A program made the position numbers and the translations under genes. DNA of 64,000 nt from Candidatus Latescibacterota bacterium (GTDB lineage: Bacteria > Latescibacterota > UBA2968). Location: NCBI GenBank assembly GCA_022824945.1, contig JAJDYX010000057.1:1-64000 (forward strand), written 5' to 3'. The notes beneath the pieces are model-generated. The model searched no databases, was not told the DNA's origin, and worked only from the letters and a program-made list of their open reading frames with translations. Of this stretch, positions 35,887 through 44,439 are shown in pieces; the stretch's first letter is position 1, and each line of letters opens with the position of its first letter.

Positions 35887-36669
35887 TCAATAATAATCCT
35901 GGATGGATTGCAGTGTTCGCCTCACGGTATAGGGATCAACGCGCTCTGCGCCGGAGAATCCGCGACTGGCCAATTGCGCGGCTTCGAGCCGTTTGTAGCG
36001 CACTTCCATGGTGAGTGGCGATGAGAATGCAAAGGGTTTTATGGCATTGCGTTTTGTTACGGCGTTTTGGATCGTTTCATAGATCTCATTGACTACCCGT
36101 TTGGGGTGTTTGCTCACCGCACAATTCCATCCCATCCCCTGCTTGGTTGTGACTGTGACAACGCCTGGGAAAAAACACTCGGCTTCCGCGGTTCCCTTAT
36201 CGTCACTTGAGGCGAAAATAACTGGTACCCCTCGCTCTCCCGCAACGGCCGCGTCTATGGCCATCTCTCCCACTTCTCGTCCGTTGATCTTGATCCATTG
36301 ATACGTCGCCGAACTAAAGGTATGACACATCACGCCGTCAACTGTATTGTCCATGGCGTGATAACCGACCAGCGCTACGCCATCAAATGATTCATCCATG
36401 CCGGGAAATCGGTGTTCAAATCCCACGCCGAGCGCGATATCGCATCGCTCGTCCAGGAGATCGTAATTCAGGTTCAAGCTCCCGTTGTGATTATCCCATA
36501 CAATTACCTGTTCCGCACCGGCTGCAAATAATCCGCGGACAGCCGCATCCGCTTCTCGCGTGGCCTGTAATTTGGCGAACTCCAAATTTCGGGAAGAGTT
36601 CAGGGATGCACCAGGTGATCCCACGCCACAGGCGACGCCTTCGCAATCGACAGCGACGACAAATTTCAT
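35887..36669 (-). CDS. M55 family D-aminopeptidase-like protein
   Basis: 260 residues from ATG 36669, behind GAGGAGGTACC; the open frame extends to 36768 over the tRNA start and is not used. Residues match DppA: Asp8 and Glu10 (VDCEG), His61, His104, His116 and Glu135 for the two zincs and catalysis. DppA-type enzymes cleave D-Ala-containing dipeptides in the cytoplasm. It is first in the operon with the M81 peptidase and the PLP enzyme. Confidence 0.85.
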   Translation of the reverse strand: MKFVVAVDCEGVACGVGSPGASLNSSRNLEFAKLQATREADAAVRGLFAAGAEQVIVWDNHNGSLNLNYDLLDERCDIALGVGFEHRFPGMDESFDGVALVGYHAMDNTVDGVMCHTFSSATYQWIKINGREVGEMAIDAAVAGERGVPVIFASSDDKGTAEAECFFPGVVTVTTKQGMGWNCAVSKHPKRVVNEIYETIQNAVTKRNAIKPFAFSSPLTMEVRYKRLEAAQLASRGFSGAERVDPYTVRRTLQSIQDYY

Positions 36670-36696
36670 TGGTACCTCCTCTTTTTTTGTTCCCAC

Positions 36697-36725
36697 TTGA
36701 CAGTTTTTAATGCTTTGTGTATTTT
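36697..36725 (+). promoter_or_regulatory. sigma70-like promoter of tRNA-Thr
   Basis: TTGACA (36697-36702), 17 bp, TATTTT (36720-36725), with the tRNA beginning 39 nt later. Confidence 0.65.
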
Positions 36726-36763
36726 TCGCATGGAACGAGAACAGTAATTTTTTATATCTTAGA

Positions 36764-36839
36764 GCCATCCTAGCTCAGCTGGTAGAGCACCTGATTCGTA
36801 ATCAGGCGGTCGGCGGTTCGAATCCGCTGGATGGCTCCA
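36764..36839 (+). tRNA. tRNA-Thr (anticodon CGU)
   Basis: A 76-nt cloverleaf with CCA encoded. Acceptor arms GCCATCC and GGATGGC pair fully, the anticodon stem is CTGAT/ATCAG with loop TTCGTAA, so the anticodon is CGT (CGU). The T-arm has GGTTCGAATCC. No downstream copy of its 3' end was found that would mark an integrated element. Confidence 0.97.
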
Positions 36840-36868
36840 TTATTTTATGGGTACTGGTGGAGGGCAGA

Positions 36869-37177
36869 ATGGCAATTGTTGACAGTCTTCCAGAGTTATC
36901 GGATATACTAATGCGAGACATTGAAAAAGGTGTGGATATCTTGAAGTCCGAAGGATGTAAATCTATCTACATCTTGGGATCTGTTGCTGAAGGACGTGTT
37001 ACTGAACGGTCTGATATCGATTTTGCAGTCAGAGGATGTCCACCAGATAAATTTTACAATCTGCAAGGTAGGCTGCTCTTAGAACTTACGCGATCCACAG
37101 ACCTCATAGATTTGGATTCAGATGCCGACCTGGCATCCTTTCTTGAACGCGAAGCGACTTTAATCCATGTTGGATGA
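36869..37177 (+). CDS. mntA: MntA-type antitoxin nucleotidyltransferase
   Basis: 102 residues from ATG 36869, with GGAGGG upstream. It carries the exact GSX10DXD motif: Gly37-Ser38 and Asp49/Asp51 (GSVAEGRVTERSDID). MntA antitoxins add AMP residues to a tyrosine of the HepT toxin and so switch off its RNase activity. The toxin gene overlaps by 11 nt. The pair lies 30 nt after tRNA-Thr and may use read-through from the tRNA promoter. Confidence 0.85.
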   Translation: MAIVDSLPELSDILMRDIEKGVDILKSEGCKSIYILGSVAEGRVTERSDIDFAVRGCPPDKFYNLQGRLLLELTRSTDLIDLDSDADLASFLEREATLIHVG

Positions 37178-37625
37178 TCGGACCCGAGTTCTGGTACGGC
37201 GTGAATTGCAACAGATTGAAAAATTGCTCTCCGAATACGATGATCTCATTGAGTCTTCTCGTTCAATTGCGCCAACGCTGATAGAATATACAGCCCTTGG
37301 TGCCGTATTGCAATCTTTCTACAATGGCGTAGAAAATATTTTTCAGACAATTGGCAAACGAGTTGATGGGCAAATTCCTGCGGGAGAATCCTGGCACAAG
37401 GATCTTTTGCTTCAGATGGGACGCAAAGCCGAGTCTCGAAAGCCTGTCATCTCTCGAGCAACCTTAGAACGCCTTCAGCCATATCTCGGTTTTCGCCATG
37501 TATCAAGGCATACTTATACATTTGTCCTGGCGTGGGATAAAATGCAAAACCTGGTGTGGGAATTGAGAGATGTTTGGAATGCGGTACAAGCCGATGTGGA
37601 ATTGTTTTTGGTTTTATCGGAATGA
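37167..37625 (+). CDS. hepT: HepT-like HEPN ribonuclease toxin
   Basis: 152 residues, mostly helical. It contains the HEPN/HepT motif RX4HXY as Arg110, His115 and Tyr117 (RHVSRHTY); Tyr117 is the expected AMPylation target of MntA. HepT toxins cut RNA, often tRNA. Translation overlaps the antitoxin gene, as usual for this type VII-like system. Both proteins look complete, so the module may be active. A terminator follows at once. Confidence 0.85.
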   Translation: MLDDRTRVLVRRELQQIEKLLSEYDDLIESSRSIAPTLIEYTALGAVLQSFYNGVENIFQTIGKRVDGQIPAGESWHKDLLLQMGRKAESRKPVISRATLERLQPYLGFRHVSRHTYTFVLAWDKMQNLVWELRDVWNAVQADVELFLVLSE

Positions 37626-37630
37626 TCAAA

Positions 37631-37666
37631 AAAGCCCCCGATCATAAAGAAAGGGGGCTTTTTTCT
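37631..37666 (+). terminator. rho-independent terminator
   Basis: Stem AAAGCCCCC with GGGGGCTTT (37631-37639, 37653-37661), 13-nt loop, T-rich tail. It ends the tRNA/toxin-antitoxin unit. Confidence 0.9.
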
Positions 37667-37694
37667 TTGTGGTATTGATGCACAGTGTGAATTT

Positions 37695-37723
37695 TTGCTA
37701 CATTTATTTTTTGGAATTATAAG
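37695..37723 (+). promoter_or_regulatory. possible promoter of the lipoprotein gene
   Basis: TTGCTA (37695-37700), 17 bp, TATAAG (37718-37723). It would leave a leader of about 160 nt before ATG 37890, in which I see no known riboswitch. Confidence 0.4.
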
Positions 37724-37889
37724 TTGGGAGAATTGTTGTAACATGTTAAAAATAATGATGTTATAGTTTTTAGTGTCAATTTTAGTCCATCTGGCACAAA
37801 AGTTGCAGTTAAGAGGCAGTGTGGCACCTGTCTTGAACACGAGCGGGTATTTTCCCGAAAAACCTGAAACTTTTAGCTGGGGGGACAGT

Positions 37890-38348
37890 ATGAAATACGT
37901 TGCGATTCTTCTTTTATTGGGTTTTGCGCTGGGTTGCAATGTGGTCGATCCCGTGTCGATCTCGGGGTCAGTTGAAAAAATTTCTCCCGAGGCATTTGCC
38001 AATGCCGCCGTGACTATTTTGCACGAAGAAGGCTATACGATAGAAACGGTTGATCCCGTGGCCGGTGTGGTCACGACGGGCTGGCGCGATGAGTCGAGTT
38101 ATGCGAGTCAGACTTTTTTGGATGTCTCGCGGCGTACGCGTATTTCGGTAGTGATGGATTTTTTTACTCATGAGATCAATGTGCAGATGACCAAGCAAAA
38201 AAGAAGTAGTGAAGATCCCTGGCGCAATGACGGGCTGTCAGATGCCGACAGAGATCGGTTGCGGTTGATTCTCGCGCGTATTCAAGAGCGCATCCGATTA
38301 ATTGCCCAGCGCGAAGGAGTTGTTGCCACAAAAAGGAGTATCTGGTGA
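37890..38348 (+). CDS. lipoprotein of unknown function
   Basis: 152 residues from ATG 37890 (the frame extends to 37773 but the signal starts here). Signal MKYVAILLLLGFALGC with lipobox ALGC, so Cys16 should be lipidated. The mature part is small and mixed alpha/beta (EAFANAAVTILHEEGYTIETVD), like small periplasmic lipoproteins that assist outer-membrane assembly. No family is recognised with confidence. A TonB receptor gene follows after 75 nt but has its own promoter signal. Confidence 0.7.
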   Translation: MKYVAILLLLGFALGCNVVDPVSISGSVEKISPEAFANAAVTILHEEGYTIETVDPVAGVVTTGWRDESSYASQTFLDVSRRTRISVVMDFFTHEINVQMTKQKRSSEDPWRNDGLSDADRDRLRLILARIQERIRLIAQREGVVATKRSIW

Positions 38349-38367
38349 CACTATAACCACCGAGATG

Positions 38368-38376
38368 TGTTATAAT
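38368..38376 (+). promoter_or_regulatory. extended -10 promoter of the TonB receptor
   Basis: TGT followed by TATAAT (38371-38376), a consensus extended -10 with no good -35. Transcription would start near 38383. Confidence 0.5.
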
Positions 38377-38410
38377 CTATGGACGGTTCGCAACAGGTAT
38401 TTTACAAACG

Positions 38411-38416
38411 AGGAGG
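38411..38416 (+). promoter_or_regulatory. ribosome binding site that points to a TTG start
   Basis: AGGAGG lies 7 nt before TTG 38424. The upstream ATG at 38379 has no such site and would add residues before the signal peptide. Confidence 0.75.
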
Positions 38417-38423
38417 AGCAACA

Positions 38424-40643
38424 TTGAAGTCTTTGGGGGTGCTGTTGTTGATGTTGTTGCCGGTGTCTGTTCGTGCGGCAACATTGAGTGGGTTTATTTC
38501 GGATCAGAGTAATGGCGAGTCGCTACCCTATGCGAACGTGGTGTTAAAAGGGCCGGACAGGCCCATTGGGGCGCTGAGCAATGTGGATGGGTATTACGCC
38601 ATTCAAGGGGTACCTGAGGATATCCCCTATGTGTTGACCATTTCTTATATCGGGTACATCAGTTTTCAGGATACGCTGAGTTTTAGAGCGGGCGAAACGA
38701 GGCGGCTCGATGTGCAACTCAAACCCGAACCGATAGCCGTGCAGGAGATTGTGGTGGAGGGCAAGCGAGAAGAGGAAGAGCAGCGCATTCAGCCGGGTTT
38801 TGTCGAGGTAGAAACGTCAAAAATTCGCGAGATGCCAGCCATTGGCGAGACGGATATTTTGCGCGCATTACACCTTTTGCCCGGTATTCAGGCTGCGTCG
38901 GATATCAGTTCGGGGCTTTATATCCGCGGTGGTGGACCAGATCAGACTTTGATTTTATTGGATCAAATGCCGCTTTACAATCCATCGCACGCATTTGGCT
39001 TTTTTTCTACGTTTAATCCCGATGCCATTCGGGATATGAGTTTGCACAAAGGGGCTTATCCCGCAAAATACGGTGGTCGTTTGGGATCTGTGCTCGACGT
39101 ACACAATAAGGACGGGAATCGCAAGGGATTTGATGCCAGCGGGGGGGTCAGTCTGATTTCAGCGCGTTTGACGCTCGAAGGTCCAACCTCAAAAGGCTCG
39201 TGGATGGTGTCGGGACGTCGCACCTATATCGATCCGATTTTGTCTTTGATCCGAAATGAAGACACAGATGTGCCCACGTATTATTTTTACGATTTGAATG
39301 CCAAGATCAATCAGGATTTTTCGGATAATGACAAAGTGCAGATCAGCGGGTATTTTGGTCGAGATGATCTGAGTTTTGATATTGGCGAAGATGCTTTTTT
39401 TGGCATTCGGTGGGGGAATACGGCTTTTCTGGGCAAGTGGACGCATGTGTTTTCGCCCGCGCTGTTTGGCAATTTTGTGGTGGCGAGCAGCCATTACGCC
39501 AGTAAGACAGAACTGAATTTTCTCGATACGCCCATTGTGTTTGCCAACAGCATTCGAGATTTTACGGTTAAGGGAGACCTCGATTGGTTTGCCGCGCGCG
39601 ATCACGCCTTAAGTGGTGGATTTTTAGCAACGCATTACAATTTTGAATTTATTCAGGAATTTAATCAGGATGACCAGTTCGACCTGCGTGAAAAGCCCAA
39701 TTTGCTATCGCTTTATGTGCAAGATCACTGGCAGCCGGGCAAGTCAACTGATGTGCGTTTGGGCATGCGGGGCAATTACTTTAGCGAGGGAAACCGCGTT
39801 CAAATCGAGCCGCGTTTGTCCATGAGTTATCGGACGGGAAATGTGCGCTATAAGGCTGCGGGCGGTGCATTTCACCAGTATTTGCAACTGGTGACCACCG
39901 AATTGTTTAGCGGCGGTGATTACTGGGTGCCGCTGGATGAGTCGGTGAAACCCGGACGGTCCTGGCAGAGTGTGGCCGGTGTGGAGTGGGAACCTTCCGA
40001 GCGTTATCAGGCTACGGTGGAAGCCTATTATACCGATATGGCGCATCTGATTGTGCTGGACAATCGCATCGCCGCAGATATCGATGCGAAGACCGTAGAG
40101 GATACGTTTGTGACTGGAGGGACCGGGTACGCTACTGGTATCGAAGTCTTTTTACAGCGCCGCACGGGACGGTTGACGGGATGGATTGGATACACGCTGG
40201 GATGGACGCGGCGCACATTTGCCGAATTTAATCAGGGGAAGACATTTCCCCCCAAATACGACCGACGCCACGATGTGTCTTTTGTGAGCAATTACCGCCT
40301 GGGCAGATGGTCATTTGGAGCGAATTATGTCTATGGCACGGGCCAGGCATTTACGCCTGCATCTGCGCGTTATTCATTGCGCTCGCCTGCGGAGCCCTGG
40401 GAAACCGAAAGTCTGGTGCTTCCCGCAGATCGCAACAGCGGTCGCTTATTGCCTTATCAGCGATTGGATTTGAGTGTGAAGAGAAGGTTCGGGGTGTTTG
40501 GCGCGAATGCGGAAATTTACATCCAGGTATTTAATGTGTTTAGCCGGCGCAACGAGTGGTTTGTCATTTTTGATGAGTCTGATCCAGATGTGGTCAAGAT
40601 GTTGCCAATCGTGCCTACGCTGGGAATTAATTTTAATTTTTAA
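38424..40643 (+). CDS. TonB-dependent receptor with carboxypeptidase-regulatory N-domain
   Basis: 739 residues from TTG 38424. Signal peptide to about residue 18, a carboxypeptidase-regulatory-like domain (GFISDQSNGESLPYANVVLKG), a plug with LYIRGGGPDQTLILLD and PAKYGGRLGSVLDV, and a barrel ending PTLGINFNF. Relatives in Bacteroidetes are followed by a DUF4249 lipoprotein, as here. It should import an unknown ligand across the outer membrane. It is clearly shorter than the receptor at 17351 and of a different subfamily. Confidence 0.9.
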   Translation: MKSLGVLLLMLLPVSVRAATLSGFISDQSNGESLPYANVVLKGPDRPIGALSNVDGYYAIQGVPEDIPYVLTISYIGYISFQDTLSFRAGETRRLDVQLKPEPIAVQEIVVEGKREEEEQRIQPGFVEVETSKIREMPAIGETDILRALHLLPGIQAASDISSGLYIRGGGPDQTLILLDQMPLYNPSHAFGFFSTFNPDAIRDMSLHKGAYPAKYGGRLGSVLDVHNKDGNRKGFDASGGVSLISARLTLEGPTSKGSWMVSGRRTYIDPILSLIRNEDTDVPTYYFYDLNAKINQDFSDNDKVQISGYFGRDDLSFDIGEDAFFGIRWGNTAFLGKWTHVFSPALFGNFVVASSHYASKTELNFLDTPIVFANSIRDFTVKGDLDWFAARDHALSGGFLATHYNFEFIQEFNQDDQFDLREKPNLLSLYVQDHWQPGKSTDVRLGMRGNYFSEGNRVQIEPRLSMSYRTGNVRYKAAGGAFHQYLQLVTTELFSGGDYWVPLDESVKPGRSWQSVAGVEWEPSERYQATVEAYYTDMAHLIVLDNRIAADIDAKTVEDTFVTGGTGYATGIEVFLQRRTGRLTGWIGYTLGWTRRTFAEFNQGKTFPPKYDRRHDVSFVSNYRLGRWSFGANYVYGTGQAFTPASARYSLRSPAEPWETESLVLPADRNSGRLLPYQRLDLSVKRRFGVFGANAEIYIQVFNVFSRRNEWFVIFDESDPDVVKMLPIVPTLGINFNF

Positions 40644-40653
40644 GAGGATTGTG

Positions 40654-41586
40654 ATGAAATATTTCGTTTTGATGATGGGTTGTCTGATCGCGCTGGTGGG
40701 GTGTAAGGCCGAGCGCGATTCATCAAGTCTTTTTGGACCAGATTCCTCGGGCGTTCTGGTTGTGGATGCGCTGTTGATTGTTGATAAGCCCCTGCCACAG
40801 GTGTTGATTAGTGAAACAGTAAAAACAAACGCGGGATATTCTGAACGCTGGGAAGGTGTAGGTGATGCCGAGGTCGTGATATCGCAAGGGGAACAGACGT
40901 TTTTGTACAGGCCAGGTCGCGGCACAGGGTATTATGATTCCCCGCCCAATGCGCCACTCGTTTTGCCAAATACAACGTATCATTTGCGCGTGCGATCACA
41001 GGGTAGGGAGATCACCGCGCAGACGGTCACGCCCGATAGATTGGATATCCGAGAGGTTGTGTTATTGGATGACGAGACGTTCGATGTGATCCGTGTGTTG
41101 AAAAAATATGAAGATAGCACGGTGTTCAACACACCTGAAAATCGACTTGCCTACCAACTGGGGCTTTTGGAGATGCGCTTTGATCCTCTTCTCGCAGACG
41201 GCTACCAGATTGCCATTGAGAGTCTGGATCTCTCGTCGGATTTTTTGGTCGATTCCGATTTTTTTGACGAATACGATTTTGACCGGTACGGCAGTTCGCC
41301 CGCATTGGAAGCCTCAGATGGCAATTTGCGTATGCCCTGGTTTATTGTGGGTTTTGCCGGGCCTCATGTCATTCGCGTTTATGCGGTTGACAAAAACTGG
41401 TTTGATCTGATTCGCTCTGTGCCCGAGTTTTATCAAGATGAAGATGGCAATGCGTTTCAGCCCGGCGGTCTGGCGGGCGACAATTTTGAGCGTCCGTTGT
41501 TTAACGTTGATGGAGGTATAGGGATTTTTGGATCGGCGTCCGTGGATTCGGTGGGTTTTGTGGTGCTGCCTCGCGCGTCGCAATAA
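40654..41586 (+). CDS. DUF4249-like surface lipoprotein
   Basis: 310 residues from ATG 40654, 10 nt after the receptor. Signal MKYFVLMMGCLIALVGC has a lipobox ending at Cys17. The mature part matches the DUF4249 outline: LVVDALLIVDKPLPQVLIS, an Ig-like region with DAEVVISQG and LPNTTYHLRV, then longer acidic loops. Such proteins pair with TonB receptors, probably as substrate-binding partners at the surface. The ligand is unknown. A terminator follows. Confidence 0.75.
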   Translation: MKYFVLMMGCLIALVGCKAERDSSSLFGPDSSGVLVVDALLIVDKPLPQVLISETVKTNAGYSERWEGVGDAEVVISQGEQTFLYRPGRGTGYYDSPPNAPLVLPNTTYHLRVRSQGREITAQTVTPDRLDIREVVLLDDETFDVIRVLKKYEDSTVFNTPENRLAYQLGLLEMRFDPLLADGYQIAIESLDLSSDFLVDSDFFDEYDFDRYGSSPALEASDGNLRMPWFIVGFAGPHVIRVYAVDKNWFDLIRSVPEFYQDEDGNAFQPGGLAGDNFERPLFNVDGGIGIFGSASVDSVGFVVLPRASQ

Positions 41587-41612
41587 AGGTTATTGCACAA
41601 ATATATCTCCTT

Positions 41613-41645
41613 GGGCATCGGTTTATAACCGATGCCCTTTTTCTT
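41613..41645 (+). terminator. rho-independent terminator
   Basis: A perfect 11-bp stem (41613-41623 with 41627-41637), 3-nt loop and TTTTTCTTT tail. Confidence 0.95.
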
Positions 41646-41673
41646 TGCTTGACGCGGGCATTTGTGTTATGAT
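41645..41673 (+). promoter_or_regulatory. sigma70-like promoter of the PhyH operon
   Basis: TTGCTT (41645-41650), 17 bp, TATGAT (41668-41673), directly behind the terminator and 34 bp before the next ATG. Confidence 0.55.
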
Positions 41674-41706
41674 TTCTATACTATAAAGTTTTTGAGGAGG
41701 AGAAAA

Positions 41707-42513
41707 ATGACGCCAGAAGAACAGAAAACGTTTTTTTTCGATCAGGGCTATCTCGTGGTTGAAGATGTGGTGTCGCCAGAGGAGTTGGCCGAGTGTGAAG
41801 TGGAGATCCACAAATTACACGTAATGGCAGCAGATTTGGCAGCCAATGGCGATAAGCGTTCGGGCAGTTTTCAGCGCGAGCCTTATGCGAGGGACAAAGA
41901 GCAAGAAGGCTTGCCCGTGTTGCGAAAGATCGAACAGACGCGCGATTTTTCCAATGTGTTCAAGAATTTGGCTGCACATTCCAAACTCGTGCCCGTGGTT
42001 CAGAATCTGATTGGTCCCGATTTGTTGTTGTTTCGCAGTACGCTTATGCTCAAGCCCGCGTTTCACGGGTCATCGCATGGTTTTCATCAAGATTCAGCGT
42101 ATTGGCCGATGAAGCCGCCCGCACTTGTCACGGTGAGTATTGCGCTGACAGAGGCCAATTCGGAGAATGGTTGTATTCGGGTGATTCCCCGGAGTCACAA
42201 GTGGGGCATGCAGAAATGGGGCGATATTGCGCGGCCCCAAGATGCAAAGTTGGCAGATCGAAAAAATTTGGATATTTCACAGGCGATTGAGGTGCCGCTC
42301 AAGGCGGGAACTGCTCTTTTGTTTCACAGTTTGTGTGTGCACGGTTCTGGACCCAATCATTCCCCTCGGCCAAGGCATACGGCACTTTACGCCTATTTTC
42401 CACCCACAGTGCGTTATATTGCGCGTGGATCGGATTCATCGCGCACGTTTCCGGTGATTGCCGGGTTGGAAGGCAGGGAAGAAGTCACGATGGTCGCCGA
42501 GTCGGCGGCTTAA
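41707..42513 (+). CDS. phytanoyl-CoA dioxygenase (PhyH) family protein
   Basis: 268 residues from ATG 41707 behind GAGGAGGAG. Fe(II)/2-oxoglutarate oxygenase ligands are His127 and Asp129 (FHQDSAYW) and His212 (CVHGSG), with Arg223 for 2-oxoglutarate. Bacterial PhyH proteins hydroxylate varied small molecules, so the substrate is open. It heads a three-gene unit with an oxidoreductase and a sugar kinase. Another, distant PhyH protein is at 60284-61075. Confidence 0.9.
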   Translation: MTPEEQKTFFFDQGYLVVEDVVSPEELAECEVEIHKLHVMAADLAANGDKRSGSFQREPYARDKEQEGLPVLRKIEQTRDFSNVFKNLAAHSKLVPVVQNLIGPDLLLFRSTLMLKPAFHGSSHGFHQDSAYWPMKPPALVTVSIALTEANSENGCIRVIPRSHKWGMQKWGDIARPQDAKLADRKNLDISQAIEVPLKAGTALLFHSLCVHGSGPNHSPRPRHTALYAYFPPTVRYIARGSDSSRTFPVIAGLEGREEVTMVAESAA

Positions 42514-42553
42514 TAATAAAATATTAATCACAATAACCGGGAGGTTCTGCGCG

Positions 42554-43537
42554 ATGTCTAAAGAAAAAATTCGGCTCGGTTTGATCGGATGTGGCGGCAA
42601 TATGCAGCGGGCACATTTGCCTCGTTTGAAGGCAGATGGCGGCGTGGAGATTATCGGGATGGCCGATCCCGATGAGAGCCAGGCCGAAGCATTGATGGCG
42701 GCGTGGGGTAGTGAGGTATCGTTTTATGAAGATTATCGCCAACTGGTGCGTAATGAGGCGTTGGATGCCATGCTGATCAGTTCGCCCCATGCCCTGCATT
42801 ATGAACACGCCCGTTTGTCTTTGCAAAAGGGATTACACGTTCTGGTTGAGAAGCCCCTCACTGTTGCGTCTCGCCAGACCAAGTCGCTGATCAATCTGTC
42901 GGATAAATTGAAATTGTATCTGGTGGTGGCCTATCAACGCAATTATATGGCTCCCCACGTTTATGCGCGTGAATTGATAAGGCAAGGTGAATTGGGAGAG
43001 TTGCGCGGTGTGGTGGCTTATGTGACACAAAATTGGGGCAGTATCCGCGGCTGGCGTTTGGATCCCGAATTGTCGGGGGGCGGCATGTTTATGGATACAG
43101 GTAGCCATCTCGTTGCTTCTGTGTTGTGGATTACGGGATTGGAGCCTGTGGAGGTCTCGGCCTTTGCGGAGAACGCGGGAAAAGCCGTGGATACCAATAT
43201 GGTGGTCAATGTGCGTTTCAAAGGTGGCGGGGCGGGTACGCTGAATACCTTTGGCAATGCGGCGCATCACGATGAGCGAATCGCCATTCACGGAAGCAAA
43301 GGCTGTCTGGTGTTCCATTTGCACCAGTGGCAGGTGCAGTCGGTTTTGCTGAATGACAAACCACTCGAAATTCCACCGCATATTCAGGAGATAACCCCCG
43401 ATCAGGCATTTTTTGATCTGATCCGCAACGATGGCGTGGGATATTCGCCGCCTGATTTCGCTTTGCAGGTCGCCCGCTTGTCCGAGGCCGCTTATCGTTC
43501 GGCTTCTGCAAAGAAGGCTGTGAAGGTGTCGCGGTAA
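42554..43537 (+). CDS. Gfo/Idh/MocA family NAD(P)-dependent oxidoreductase
   Basis: 327 residues from ATG 42554. Rossmann start LGLIGCGGNMQRAH, the EKPL motif near residue 98 whose lysine acts in catalysis, and GGGMFMDTGSHLVA with the conserved aspartate and histidine. The family oxidises or reduces sugars, inositols and their derivatives. It is followed by a PfkB kinase with a 1-nt overlap (TAATG), so oxidation and phosphorylation of one sugar or polyol are likely joined. Confidence 0.9.
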   Translation: MSKEKIRLGLIGCGGNMQRAHLPRLKADGGVEIIGMADPDESQAEALMAAWGSEVSFYEDYRQLVRNEALDAMLISSPHALHYEHARLSLQKGLHVLVEKPLTVASRQTKSLINLSDKLKLYLVVAYQRNYMAPHVYARELIRQGELGELRGVVAYVTQNWGSIRGWRLDPELSGGGMFMDTGSHLVASVLWITGLEPVEVSAFAENAGKAVDTNMVVNVRFKGGGAGTLNTFGNAAHHDERIAIHGSKGCLVFHLHQWQVQSVLLNDKPLEIPPHIQEITPDQAFFDLIRNDGVGYSPPDFALQVARLSEAAYRSASAKKAVKVSR

Positions 43538-44421
43538 TGCGCCGTGATCCGCCTTGCGTGGTCGCTATAGGCGCCGTGTTGTGGGACGTGTTTCCCGATG
43601 GTGAGCGATTGGGAGGCGCGCCAGCAAATTTTGCCGTGCATGCGGCTGCTTTGGGTGCGCGTGCTGCCATGGTGAGTTGTGTGGGAGACGATGCGCGGGG
43701 CAAGGTAGCACTTGAGATTTTGAGTAGATATGGCGTAGCAACAGATACTATGCAAGTACATGCCCATCGGCCAACGGGTACTGTGAATGTGACCCTTGCA
43801 GATGGGCAACCCACTTATGAAATAGTCGAAGGCGTGGCGTGGGATGCGATTACATGGTGTTCAGAATTGGCACCGATAGCGCAATCTGCTCACGCCTTGT
43901 GTTTTGGTACATTGGACCAACGCGAGGCGCAGAGCCGTCGGGCAATTACAAATTTTTTAGATGCAGCGTCGCCGAATTGTCTGCGCGTGCTCGATATCAA
44001 TTTTCGCCAGCACTATCATACTTATGAGATTGTGCGAGAGTCTATAGCACGCGCTGACGTGCTGAAGTTAAATGATGAGGAAGTGGTTCTGCTGCGCGAT
44101 TATGTGGGGGGGGAAGAAGATGTGGATGCTTTTTTGACAGGTATTCTCGCGCGTTATGATCTGCAATGTGTGATTTTGACGCTGGGAGAAAAGGGGTGCC
44201 GGGTTGTGAGTGAAGATGGGATTTGTCGGGCGATAGGGAAAAGACAACAGGTCGTGAATACGGTGGGTGCTGGCGATGCTTTTACAGCGGCTTATGTCGT
44301 GCATTTACTCGCTGGGGCACCGATGCAGATATGCGCTGAGCAAGCCAATACCGTTGGCGGTTTTGTTACGACACAGGACAGTGGGATGCCGCCGTTGCCT
44401 GCGCGTTTTCGAGTTTTTTAG
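43537..44421 (+). CDS. PfkB family sugar kinase
   Basis: 294 residues. Substrate side GGAPANFAVHAAALG near the N-terminus and the ATP/anion-hole motif NTVGAGDAF with catalytic Asp near residue 247. The N-terminus and GTLDQR segment are most like fructokinases. It phosphorylates a sugar such as fructose or 2-keto-3-deoxygluconate; which one cannot be told. Translationally coupled to the oxidoreductase before it. Convergent with the phosphatase-like gene, with only 18 nt between and no visible terminator. Confidence 0.85.
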   Translation: MRRDPPCVVAIGAVLWDVFPDGERLGGAPANFAVHAAALGARAAMVSCVGDDARGKVALEILSRYGVATDTMQVHAHRPTGTVNVTLADGQPTYEIVEGVAWDAITWCSELAPIAQSAHALCFGTLDQREAQSRRAITNFLDAASPNCLRVLDINFRQHYHTYEIVRESIARADVLKLNDEEVVLLRDYVGGEEDVDAFLTGILARYDLQCVILTLGEKGCRVVSEDGICRAIGKRQQVVNTVGAGDAFTAAYVVHLLAGAPMQICAEQANTVGGFVTTQDSGMPPLPARFRVF

Positions 44422-44439
44422 TCTCCAGACTCCTTTTTA

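Noticed and set aside
36840..37889. Possible integrated element at tRNA-Thr
   Set aside because: No repeat of the tRNA 3' end and no integrase gene were found downstream, so only a toxin-antitoxin module is called.
41649..41673. TTGACG as -35 for the PhyH operon
   Set aside because: No -10 lies at 16-18 bp from it; TTGCTT four bases earlier gives a 17-bp spacing to TATGAT.
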